Assembly: GCF_003086295.3 (NCBI RefSeq)
Contig: NC_092053.1
Location: 84,815,671 to 84,879,670 of the forward strand
From: Arachis hypogaea
Taxonomy: Eukaryota > Streptophyta > Magnoliopsida > Fabales > Fabaceae
Reading direction: 5' to 3'
DNA length: 64,000 nucleotides
Positions 30,845 to 40,463 of the stretch are shown piece by piece. Positions within the stretch are counted from its first letter, which is position 1. Each line of letters begins with the position of its first letter. The translations under genes were made by a program, and so were the position numbers. A model generated the notes under the pieces. The model was not told where the DNA came from, made no database searches, and saw only the letters and a program-made list of their open reading frames with translations.

Positions 30845-32407
30845 CTAATTTTCAGTGCCCTTCCTATCTCTTATCTCTATGTCAAATTCCTGTAGGAGCA
30901 GTATCCACCTGATGAGTCTTGGTTTAGCATCCTGCTTTGACATTAAATACTTAAGTGCAGCATGATCAGTGTAAACCACAACTTTGGATCCTATTAGATA
31001 TGATCTAAACTTATCAAATGCATAGACTACAGCTAGCAATTCTTTTTCTGTTGTGGTGTAATTTCTTTGGGCATCATTCAACACTTTACTTGCATAATAT
31101 ATAACATGATGCAAATTTCCCTTCTTTTGCCCAAGTACAGCACCAATTGCAAGGTCACTTGCATCACACATGAGTTCAAAAGGTAATTCCCAATCTGGAG
31201 GTGTGATGATTGGTGTTGTTGTGAGTCTATTTTTTAAAGTTTCAAAGGCATGCTGGCAGTTTTCATCAAAAACAAAAGGGTTATCAAGCATTAACAGATT
31301 ACTCAAAGGTTTGGCTATTTTTGAAAAGTCCTTGATAAACCTTCTGTAAAATCCGGCATGCCCCAAGAAACTTCTAACAGATTTCACATTAATTGGTGGA
31401 GGGAGTTTTTCTATGATCTTAACCTTTGCCTTATCAACCTCTATCCCCTTTTTTGAAACTTTATGGCCAAGAACAATCCCGTCGGGTACCATGAAATGGC
31501 ATTTCTCCCAGTTTAAAACCAAATTAGTTTCTTGGCACCGTTTCAAGACAAGGGTTAAATGGTTTAGGCAAGCATTGAAATTATCACCAAAAACAGAGAA
31601 GTCATCCATGAAGACTTCTAAAAATTTTTCGACCATATCAGAGAAAATGGAGAGCATACACCTTTGAAATGTGGCAGGGGCGTTGCAGAGCCCAAAGGGC
31701 ATCCTCCGATATGCAAAAACTCCAAATGGACATGTAAAGGCAGTTTTCTCTTGGTCCTTGGGATCCACCACGATTTGATTATACCCAGAATATCCGTCCA
31801 AAAAGCAGTAATAGGCATGGCCGGCTAACCTTTCCAGCATCTGATCAATGAATGGGAGAGGGAAATGATCCTTCCTAGTGGCATCATTCAATCTTCTATA
31901 GTCTATGCACATCCTCCACCCGGTCACTGTTCTAGTAGGGATCAACTCATTCTTGTCATTAGTGATGACCGTCATTCCTCCCTTCTTTGGTACAACTTGA
32001 ACTGGGCTTACCCATGGGCTGTCAGATATTGGGAAGATTATCCCTGCATTCCACAACTTCATTACTTCCTTCTGGACAACTTCCTTCATTGTGGGATTTA
32101 GCCTTCTTTGCGGTTGAACCACTGGTTTGGAATTATCTTCCAAGAGGATCTTATGCATACATACTGCAGGGCTGATTCCCTTCAGGTCATCAATAGTCCA
32201 TCCTAAAGCATCTTTGTGAGCTTTGAGTACGTCAAGAAGTTCTCCTTCTTCCTTCTTTGTCAGGGATGAATTAATGATTACTGGGAAGCTCTCCGATATG
32301 CCAAGGAATGCATATTTGAGATGGGTGGGTAGAGGTTTCAGTTCTTGTTTTCGTACATCTTCCTTCTTATCTTGTCTTTCATCTTGCTCAGTAGAGGTCT
32401 CAGCCAC
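30845..32407 (-). pseudogene. pol: Reverse transcriptase and RNase H of E5
   Basis: A long clean frame of 520 codons. RT is at about residues 60-330: [44 protein letters not shown] and the catalytic box [10 protein letters not shown]. The thumb/connection follows ([20 protein letters not shown]), then RNase H at about residues 410-510 ([47 protein letters not shown]). These copy element RNA into DNA. It ends at a TAG (30845-30847) where Gln is usual, and begins after an upstream TGA, so it is one open segment of a single original Pol. Confidence 0.9.
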
Positions 32408-32431
32408 TTGTTCCTCTGTTGCCCCTTGATT

Positions 32432-33049
32432 TCATTCTTTCTCTTGAAAATTTTCTTCCAATGTTTCTTCCACCAAACTGTCTATCATATCCACTCTTAC
32501 GTAATCCTCTTGCTCAGGAGCGTTTTGCATTGATCTGAACACGTTTATGACCATTTGTTCATTATGGACCCTGAAGGTCATTTCTCCTTTTTCTACATCA
32601 ATGATGGCCCTTGCTGTGTGTAGAAATGGCCTTCCCAGAATGATTGAGTCGTTTCCTTCTTCTTCAGTGTCCAAAATTACAAAATCTGCTGGGAAAATAA
32701 ACTCCCCAACCTTCACCAACAGATTCTCCACAATTCCATTGGGTGTCTTGATTGATCTGTCAGCCATGACTAGTGACATCCTGGTGGGTTTAAGCTCTTC
32801 TATGGCAAGTTTTCTCATCATTGTGAGAGGCATTAAATTGATGCTGGCACCCAAGTCACAGAGAGCCTTGTTGAGAATTATCTTGCCAATAGTGCATGAG
32901 ACTACAAAGCTTCCCGGATCCTTAAGTTTTGGTGGAATACCCCGTTGAATCACAGCACTGCATTCCTCGGTGAGTAATACGGTTTCCCTTTCAAGCCAAC
33001 TTATTTTCTTGTTGATAAGATCCTTCAGAAACTTGGAATATAGAGGCAT
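32432..33049 (-). pseudogene. pol: Protease of E5
   Basis: The 205-codon frame opens MPLYSKFLKDLINKKISWLE, carries the retropepsin-like active site CDLGASINLMPL and ends the domain with SIILGRPFLHTARAIIDVEK. It is in one frame with gag upstream (separated by TAA at 33050-33052) and RT downstream (separated by TGA at 32432-32434). Both stops are explained by C-to-T changes (CAA, CGA), which is my inference. Confidence 0.88.
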
Positions 33050-33548
33050 TTACTCAAGTGCTTCAGCCAAGGGGATATTAATTTCTAGCTTCTTGAAAAT
33101 CTCAAGGAATTTGTGAAAATGCTGGTCTTTAACCTCTTTGTTAAACCTCTGGGGATATGGCAGTGGAGGTGTGATGCTCTTTCCTATTTGCTGCTGTCCC
33201 TGAGCTACTTCCTTTGAGCTATGTGGCTGGTTGTCCTTATCTTTAAGTTTCTCAGTGCTTTTGTTTGGCATCACAACTTGCTCCTTAGCCTCATCTGCCT
33301 TTGTTTGCTTCTCATCCTCCGTTGGTTCTTTGATGTTCTCTGCTTGCTTCCTTGTAGTGCCATTGTTGCTTATCAATGTTCTCCCACTCCTTAATTGTAT
33401 TGCCTTGCATTCCTCCTTGGGATTTGGAATTGTGTCACTGGGCAGTGAGTTTGAAGGTCTCTCAACAGATACTTGCTTGGAGAGTTGCCCCATCTGTCTC
33501 TCTAGGCTCTTCAGGGAGGCTTCCTGATTCTTGGTTACCATTTCCTGG
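33050..33548 (-). pseudogene. gag: Gag C-terminal part of E5, beyond the CACTA insertion
   Basis: It holds KSLERQMGQLSKQVSVERPS, then a Lys/Glu-rich charged linker and the pre-protease stretch PPLPYPQRFNKEVKDQHFHK. It joins the other half of gag at 38853 once the CACTA element is removed. The first Met here is not a start; the frame comes from across the insertion. Confidence 0.85.
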
Positions 33549-33551
33549 TGT
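33549..33551. repeat. Target-site duplication of the CACTA element (TGT)
   Basis: TGT before CACTACAAG and again at 38853-38855 after CTTGTAGTG. Three bp is the rule for CACTA transposons. Confidence 0.93.
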
Positions 33552-33601
33552 CACTACAAGAAAAATACCCATTCAGCCACACTTTTTTTAAACTACATTT
33601 G

Positions 33602-33638
33602 AAAAGCGTAGCCTATTCTAGGAATAGGCTACGCTTTT
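33602..33638. repeat. Sub-terminal palindrome of the CACTA element
   Basis: Two 17-bp arms AAAAGCGTAGCCTATTC and their exact complement around TAG. Single copies of the arm follow near 33692 and 33728. Such sub-terminal repeats are the usual transposase binding sites of CACTA elements. Confidence 0.9.
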
Positions 33639-33899
33639 CTCCGTGTTGCCTTTTTATAAGAGAAAAGGATACACAAATGTGGCATCATTTAAAAAGCGTA
33701 GCCTTAGGTATTATAGAAATCACTTATAAAGCGTAGCCATAGGTTAACATCTATAGGTTCACTTTTCGTATCAAAGGAGACGCTTTTAAAGGATAGCCTA
33801 TTTGTTAAATTTTAGGTGCTTTTTAAAAGTGATACCTAATGTATGTATAGCCAAAAACTTAACACTTAGTAAATTTTCTTCCTCATTTTCGTGAAAGCA

Positions 33900-34735
33900 A
33901 ACCGATGACACTTAGTAAAATTTTTGCCATTCCCTCCAAATCTCACTCATCACCTCCAAAGCAGGTTCATCCACTTTCGTAAACCCTCTCACTCCAAAGC
34001 ACCTTCATCACTCAGTCTCTTCATCACATTCATCGCGAAGTAGAAACCCTGCCTGCCTCCAAAGCTCACCATCGTCGCCCCCAACTCACTCTCTTCACTC
34101 TCGCCATTGACCCTCTCACTCTCGGTCTCGCCATTGACCCTCTCACTCTCGCCATTCCCTCTCACTCTCACTACAAAAAGAAACCCCCACTGACCGTCGC
34201 TCCTCTCCGCCATCGCTTGCACTGATCGTCGCTGTGCCGCCCTCACCATCGTCGCTGCGCCGCTCTCACCAGCGTCATCTCTGTGCTTCTCATCATCGTG
34301 TTCGCTGTGCTCACATCATTGAATAGGTATGTATTGATTTCTATTTGGTTCTGAAATTGCAGAGGCTTAGGGTTCCTATTTTAGGGGTTTTAATTGGGGG
34401 TTTAAATCTGCGAAATATGGGTTTGTGAACTGTAATTTGATAACATGCACGCTGTTGTTGATGAAGATGTATGGTATTTTAGGGTTTGTGAACTGTGATT
34501 TAATATATAGCTTGTCTATTTTCTCTGTATTTTTGTTACTGAGACTGAATCCAAATGCAGTGGAGGATTTTTGATTAAAAATAGATCACTAGAAACTTAC
34601 CTGCAATATTCAGTTAAGAAGTTGAAAGTCTCAATTTTAGGTGTATGAAACAAGACTAAGCTAGTTTTTAAGGAGCCCATTGTCTCTGCTGAACAGGAAT
34701 AGAGAAAGAATCTGTGTTGGTTCAACATTCTATTA
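33900..34735 (+). other. Gene-like 5' region in the CACTA element, origin unknown
   Basis: A C-rich stretch (33950-34320) with CTCTCACTCTCGCCATT repeats resembles a plant 5' end. It is followed by an intron-like T-rich sequence starting at GGTATGTATTG (34325). I cannot assign it to a gene. Confidence 0.35.
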
Positions 34736-34857
34736 AGGAATGTCAAACAAAGAGAAGGGGTTGCACTCCCCGGAGAGAGATATTGAGAGCTATTTCAAAG
34801 AAAAATGATGAAATGATTAAATTAAGAACTAGCTTTGTCTCAAATTGGTTTAATGAG
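34736..34857 (+). other. Exon-like fragment of unknown origin in the CACTA element
   Basis: Open for about 40 codons (RRGCTPRREILRAISKKNDE, then MIKLRTSFVSNWFNE) and ending at a possible splice donor AG|GTATGA. I do not recognise the protein. Confidence 0.35.
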
Positions 34858-35111
34858 GTATGACAGCTACCAAATACATGAGTTGTGCATCCATTACTAT
34901 TATTATGTCATTATTAGTAATATATAGTATATACCAATACCTTTTTTTTTAAGATGTAGTGACCTTTCATGCTTATTTTTCTTTTATATAGTTGACTTAT
35001 TTTTTTCTTTGATATCATCATTGCCTTAAATATAATTTCATATGTTTGACCATTTCAGAAGAATGGTGTTGTGTTTTCTGTTCTGTTATGATGTCTTACA
35101 TTTTATTGTTG

Positions 35112-35222
35112 CAAGAGTGGCCAGAAGAAGTATATCCTCCTTATGCAAATGGGCTTGCTTATGTAATTTTCAGTGATATAGTTACTTTCATCTTATCTCA
35201 ACATAAAGATAGGAAGCTAAGG
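35112..35222 (+). pseudogene. Captured exon of a plant beta-1,3-galactosyltransferase-like gene (GT31)
   Basis: It encodes EWPEEVYPPYANGLAYVIFS and then DIVTFILSQHKDRKLR. I recognise the YPPYANGxxYVxSSDI block of plant GT31 galactosyltransferases, Golgi enzymes that add galactose to glycoproteins. Only about 35 residues are present. A 30-bp piece of it (35171-35200) is repeated at 35263-35292. Family call is from memory. Confidence 0.6.
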
Positions 35223-35922
35223 GTTAGTTGCCTTAATATTCTTTTTACTTCTGAATTTTATAGTGATATAGTTACTTTCATCTTATCTCACAGTTTTGTA
35301 TTCATCAGTCATCACTACTGGAACAACATATCCAATATTTCTCTTCTGTACACTGCTCATCCCTAACATCAGCAACCCACATTTTTAAACATTATTACTG
35401 CCAATCTGTTCATCCCTGTGATTGAGCAATTATTTGCCAGCCAGAAGAAAAATGGGACAAAATAGTCTATTTTGAGGTGTTGCATAACACGAGTCTTCAA
35501 AAAAGCATTGAACAATTAAATATACCACATGCTACATAAACCATGAAGGGTCATCACTTACTAAACTCAAACTTAGTTAATGACTATAATACAGGTGAAA
35601 GGTTTAAGAATGGTGTTGGAAGAGAGACGGAAATTTTTATAGGTCAAGAATGGTGTTGGAAGAAGGTAGATGGTAGTTTGGTGTGGATGGTAAGGAGATG
35701 GGAACAAAAATGACTTTTAAATTTTTTTGGTCTTTATTTTTACCAAACAAGATTTTGACAATTTAGTATGTCTCTATCCCTAATGTCACCATCTCCGTCT
35801 CTGTTTGAAGCAAAGGGGAGTGATTTGGTCAGTTTCTTAACACAATTATGGTGTTAAATTTATTAGGATATTCTAGCTAATGCATTTTATCTAGTATGTT
35901 TACTTCTAATTGCTCTTGATCA

Positions 35923-36032
35923 GGTGGATATATATGAGTCGAGGACTTTTATTGGTGGGAAAGTTGGTTCTGTTGTTGATAAGAAAGGAAACCAAATTGA
36001 AATGGGATTTCTTACAAATAGAAGTTGGTAAA
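35923..36032 (+). other. Exon-like fragment of unknown origin
   Basis: Begins after TTGATCAG, a possible splice acceptor, and reads [20 protein letters not shown] then [15 protein letters not shown] and stop. Not recognised. Confidence 0.3.
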
Positions 36033-36418
36033 CGGATTTGATTGATCCCGTCTTTGAAATTCTCCAACCCCTCTGTTTATTTATGGTCTGAGAAGTTAAA
36101 AAATATTAAATATATAACCCTAGGAAACTTTGCCTAAGCAAAATTGATCAATTTTTCATGCCCATTGTGTTTAGGATTTGAGAAGCCATGCTTTATAGAT
36201 GAATCCTTTGTTTTGCTTTTTTATCATATTATCCTTCTCCTTAAATCTTAATGAAATTATTCTTTTATAAAAAAGATAAAAAATGTCTATTGTATTTAAC
36301 TTAAAATATGTTTTATTAATCCATCATATTTTTTCAAAACCTCTGCTGATCTGAGCTTATTTTCTAATGTGCAGTCCCAGAAGAATACATAGGTGTGCTG
36401 TAAACTCTGTAGATAAAG

Positions 36419-37200
36419 GTTGAAGACTTCTTTAGGTACTTTTTCTCAGATGATGCTGTAAACTTCCATGAGTCTTTCCATAAAAGATGTGGTGATAAAG
36501 GTAGCCTACATGAAACAACTATGAAACCTCTACATTTAAAAAATCATCTTTAATTTTGTATGCTTTGCTGGTTGTGAGTATGGTTTAAAGAGAAAAATTT
36601 AAGATGACTAATACCTGTCAATACACCTTAATGTTTTGTCGAGGATGATTTTTTCAATTTCCCCCCTCCCCTTTCAGACTTCAAGTGTAGTTCGTGGCGT
36701 CCTCAAGAGAAATTTGGGTATGCTCGTGAACTATCTTTCAACATCCAATAAGACTTTATCTTGGTATATTTCTGCCAGCTTTATTTCTCTTTTCTATCTG
36801 AGGTTCAACTAAAATTTTGAATGAAGCCAAAGTGAATGCCTAATATGGGGGCTTATGTACAGAGAAATATATGAACATATTGATGAGTTACAAAATTCCA
36901 TTTCATGGAAAAAATGATTGAGTAGCGCATGCTTTAAGTAGTTAAGTTTGAAGTTATTAATTCAAATTAAGTAAATATAAGATAGTAAAAATTGTTAAAT
37001 CTAAGATCCTGAGCATATGTCCTTTGATGAAGCAATAATAAGATCTTTGATGCGTCCTTATGATTTTTAAAAACTTAGTAAACTGTTCCTATGGAGACCT
37101 GCCAGTGGACATAATTGTGTTTCTTTTTCAGGAGCAAAATTTGGTGGCTCACCCAGCACCACCAGCGTCTGCTGTCTTTGCCTGCTGTTTCACAAATTCC
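36419..37200 (+). pseudogene. Captured exons of a GRAM/VASt-domain gene
   Basis: Exon A (36419-36500) reads VEDFFRYFFSDDAVNFHESF then HKRCGDK and ends at a GT donor. Exon B starts after TTTCAG (36678) and reads DFKCSSWRPQEKFGYAREL; one missing base then shifts the frame in what relatives read as SFQHPI. Exon C starts after TTTTTCAG (37132) with AKFGG. The phase of the A/B junction fits splicing. The block resembles the VASt region of plant C2-GRAM proteins of the BAGP1 type, lipid-binding membrane-contact proteins. Identification is from memory. Confidence 0.55.
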
Positions 37201-37589
37201 TTTTCTTCGATTCTACCTGCTGCTATTCTGTCCTGTGCTATCCGGTTCTGCCCTAATTTCCACCTTCTTTTAGGTTGTCTTTTTTTTCCTGCCCTATTTT
37301 GTTGTTTTGCCGTTATCTCTTGAATGATTTAATTGCTGCTGCTGCTGGGTCCCAAATCTGTTTGATTATATCAATTTAATTCTTGCTAAATGATGATTGT
37401 GCTGAATTTGTGGTTAAATGGTTGCATGGCAATTACAATTTTTTTGTCTGTAATTTTTACAGTTATTTTGGTTTAGTTGTTTGAGCTGGTAGCAGTGTTG
37501 TGCTAACTGTTAAGAATCATTTAATACATGGATTAATTCTGGAATCTCGATAAACAAACCTATAAACAAACCTTTTCATATTTGCTCAG

Positions 37590-38128
37590 GGGCTGTTATT
37601 TCCAACAAGGTATGGAAGTTAAGATGGAAATGAAGGTGGAAGATGCATATAGGAAGTCAATGGAGACAGTGTTGAATTGGATACAAGATACTGTAAATCT
37701 TAACAAGAGTCAAGTTTTCTTTCGTACATATGCACCCGTGCACTTCAGGTTTGTAATTTGTTGCAACAATTGTTATGATTTATATTTTGCCTTCCAAGTT
37801 TTACATATATTTATCCAATAATGTATGAACAGAAGTGGAGATTGGAGAAGCGGTGGAAGTTGTCATTTGGAAACACTGCCAGAGCTTAACATGTCATTAG
37901 TGCCTAATGATAACTGGTCACAATTCAAAATAGGCAATTCATTGCTATCATCACATAAAAACAGCTCAGAGAAAAGATGGACACTCATCAATCTACTATC
38001 TTGGTCCGAATGGTGGCACGGTGGCACTCCATCGGCAAGATTGCAGCCACTGGTGTCTGCCCAGTGTACCTGATACATGGAATGAGCTGCTTTATGCAAT
38101 GTTCATGAAACATGAAGGCTTCTCATAG
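37590..38128 (+). pseudogene. Captured 3' exons of a TBL (trichome birefringence-like) gene
   Basis: Exon 1 (37590-37748, between TTGCTCAG and a GT donor) reads YFQQGMEVKMEMKVEDAYRK and then FFRTYAPVHFR. Exon 2 (37833-38128) reads SGDWRSGGSCHLETLPELN and [18 protein letters not shown] shift or small deletion near 37970 follows, after which another frame reads [15 protein letters not shown] and the DCSHWCLP motif of the DxxH catalytic box, then [15 protein letters not shown] proteins are Golgi polysaccharide O-acetyltransferases (DUF231/PC-esterase). It lacks the N-terminal GDS half and is broken. Confidence 0.8.
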
Positions 38129-38524
38129 AAAGGAACTTCAAAGAGTCATGGAAGCATTATATACAGCAATTCTTTTTTATTTGTCTTGGGCAGCAAGGAC
38201 TCGCAAATTGTTCTCAGCAGTCTCAAAAAGACGCTAACACGTAGAATAGAATTATGTATTCATTTAAAGAAATTATTTAATATAATTATGTATTTATTTT
38301 TATTTTATAATATTCAATTCATTCAAATAAAAATGCAAAATTATTATACATGTAATAATTAATCATATTACTAAATATTACGTTTTAGAAAAAAAATTTA
38401 TTAGAATATATATATATATATATAGAAAATAAAAAAAAACAATGAGGGACCTAAGGCTACACTTATATACAGTAGCTATAGTATACAAAAAAAAAAGAGG
38501 GATCTAGGACTACGCTTATAAAAA

Positions 38525-38800
38525 GTAGCTATGGTATACAATGTGGCTACGCTTTACAAGTGATGCACTAGCGTTGAAAAGCGTAGCCTATTCTGGAAAA
38601 ATGAAAGCTGAAAAGCGTAGCCTTTGATCCTGGACAGCATCACTTGAAAAGCGTAGCCTATTTCCAAACGCCAAAAGCGTAGCCCTTGGTGTAGAAAAGC
38701 GTAGCCTTTGAGAATAGGCAACGGCCGAATAGGAATCACCCCAAAAAGCGTAGCCGTAGCCCAAAAAACGTAGCCGTAGCCTAAGGCATCATTTTTTTTC
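38525..38800. repeat. Right sub-terminal repeats of the CACTA element
   Basis: Six or seven copies of AAAAGCGTAGCC or close variants, mainly in one orientation (for example at 38577, 38611, 38645, 38674, 38695, 38742). Confidence 0.85.
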
Positions 38801-38855
38801 ACTTTTAGCTACACTTTTCAAGTGTACCTGAATGGGTATTTTTCTTGTAGTGTGT

Positions 38856-40270
38856 TTCAACATTTTGTCTATCATGGACTCCAAGTGAGTGATTCTTTGG
38901 GCTTCAGGTGATACTTGAGGTGGGTTATGAGATGTGGGTGGTGGATGGTAGGCATTTTGGTTGGTGGGTTGGTTATTAGATTGGTATTGGTTGAGGTTGG
39001 GGTAGTTGTTTTGAGGTTTTCTGTAGGGGTTTTGGTTAGTTTGCTGCTGGTTGTGGTTTTGGTTGCTTCTTTGGTTGTGTTGGTTTGAGTTCCTCTGCCA
39101 TGGTTGTTGGTTTTGGGTATGGTTATCTCCCCATCTGAGGTTTGGGTGGTTTTTCCAGGATGGATTGTATGTATCACCATACACTTCATTTGGTCCTTGG
39201 TTGTGCATATACTGTACTTGCTCTTGTTGTTGTTCTTCTTGAGTTTCTTCACTCTGTCCCCATGTGGTTGATGGTTGGCTAGTGTTAACTGCTGCAACTT
39301 GGAGACTATCAATCCTCTTGGCCATTTGCTCAAATTGTTGTTGAATTTGCTGCTGCGTCATCTTATTTTGAGCTAGGATTGAATCCACTCCTTCTAGCTC
39401 CATTACTCCTCTCCTTTGTGATGGTTGGCGGCCTCTTTGATGAGCAAAGAAATATTGGTTGTTGGACACCATATCAATGAGTTCTTGAGCCTCCTCTGCA
39501 GTTTTCATGAGTTGCAAGGAACCTCCAGCTGAATGATCCAAAGCTTCCTGGGATTTCAGTGTTAAGCCTTCATAGAAGTTCTGAAGCTTTTCCCACTCAT
39601 TAAACATGGCAGGGGGACATTTCCTGATCAGAGCCTTGTACCTCTCCCATGCCTCATAGATAGGTTCGGCCTCCATTTGTGTAAATGTTTGAACCTCAGC
39701 CTTTAACCTTATAATCCTCTGAGGTGGATAAAACTTGGCAAGAAACTTGGTTACCAAATCATCCCAGTTGTTGATGCTGTCCCTTGGAAAAGATTCCAAC
39801 CATTGAGTGGCCTTGTCCCTGAGGGAAAATGGGAATAACATCAGCTTGTAACTGTCAGGGGGCACTCCATTAGTTTTGACAGTGTTGCATATCCTCAAGA
39901 AAGTGGATAAATGTTGGTGTGGGTCCTCAAGTGGTCCTCCACCAAAAGAGCAATTGTTCTGAACCAAAGTGATGAGTTGTGGCTTGAGTTCAAAATTGTT
40001 AGCATTGACATTTGGAGCCAAGATGCTGCTCCCACAATGTCTAGGATTTGCAAAGGTATAGGAAGCCAAAACTCTCCTCTGGGGTGGGTTGTCATTGTTG
40101 TTGTCTTCTCCACCTGGTGGATTGGTTGAATGTTCCTCCATCTCTTGGAATTCTTCGTCTGATTCCTCTTCTCCAACAATATTTTTCCCTCTTTCAGCTC
40201 TTCTTAACCTCCTGAGAGTTCTTTCGTCTTGTTCATGAAAATTGGGTATGGTTCTTCTTGTACCTGACAT
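38856..40270 (-). pseudogene. gag: Gag of E5, main part
   Basis: I place the start at the ATG of MSGTRRTIPNFHEQDERTLR (40270); codons before it lead into the leader. The gag domain is at about residues 80-290 (NANNFELKPQLITLVQNN, LMLFPFSLRDKATQWLESF, AKFYPPQRIIRLKAEVQ). From about residue 370 there is a long Asn/Gln-rich stretch (such as NQQPWQRNSNQHNQRSNQNH) where other elements have a zinc knuckle; I see no CCHC motif. The frame is cut at MIDKMLKH by the CACTA element and goes on at 33548. Gag builds the particle. Confidence 0.88.
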
Positions 40271-40439
40271 ACAAGCAGAGCATGAGAAATGCACAAAATC
40301 AGTGATACTTCAATTTACTGCCAGATTGAAGTGTTAGTTAGTTTAAGCAAAAAATCAAACAGTTAGTGGGTTAATCAAAATTAAAGAAAAGTGCTTGATC
40401 TAGATCACCACTTCACTTAATCATTGTCAATCTAATCAA

Positions 40440-40457
40440 TCCCCGGCAATGGCGCCA
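40440..40457 (-). other. Primer binding site of E5
   Basis: On the minus strand TGGCGCCATTGCCGGGGA, the tRNA-Asp-type site with one CpG-to-CpA change relative to E1, 6 nt from the 5' LTR. Confidence 0.8.
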
Positions 40458-40463
40458 AAAACT

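Larger units (their letters stand above)
33552..38852 (+). mobile_element. Non-autonomous CACTA transposon carrying host gene fragments (Pack-CACTA)
   Basis: 5301 bp. The ends begin CACTACAAGAAAAATACCCA and match perfectly over 25 bp as inverted repeats. Sub-terminal AAAAGCGTAGCC repeats are dense at both ends. No transposase frame is visible. The interior has plant-like introns and exons from at least three unrelated genes, all in plus orientation. Orientation of the element is given by those genes. It lies inside the young element E5, so it moved recently. Confidence 0.93.

Noticed and set aside
37060..37323. An 87-codon frame in the CACTA element
   Set aside because: It starts inside an intron-like region and crosses the splice acceptor at 37131; the meaningful frame is the captured exon C.
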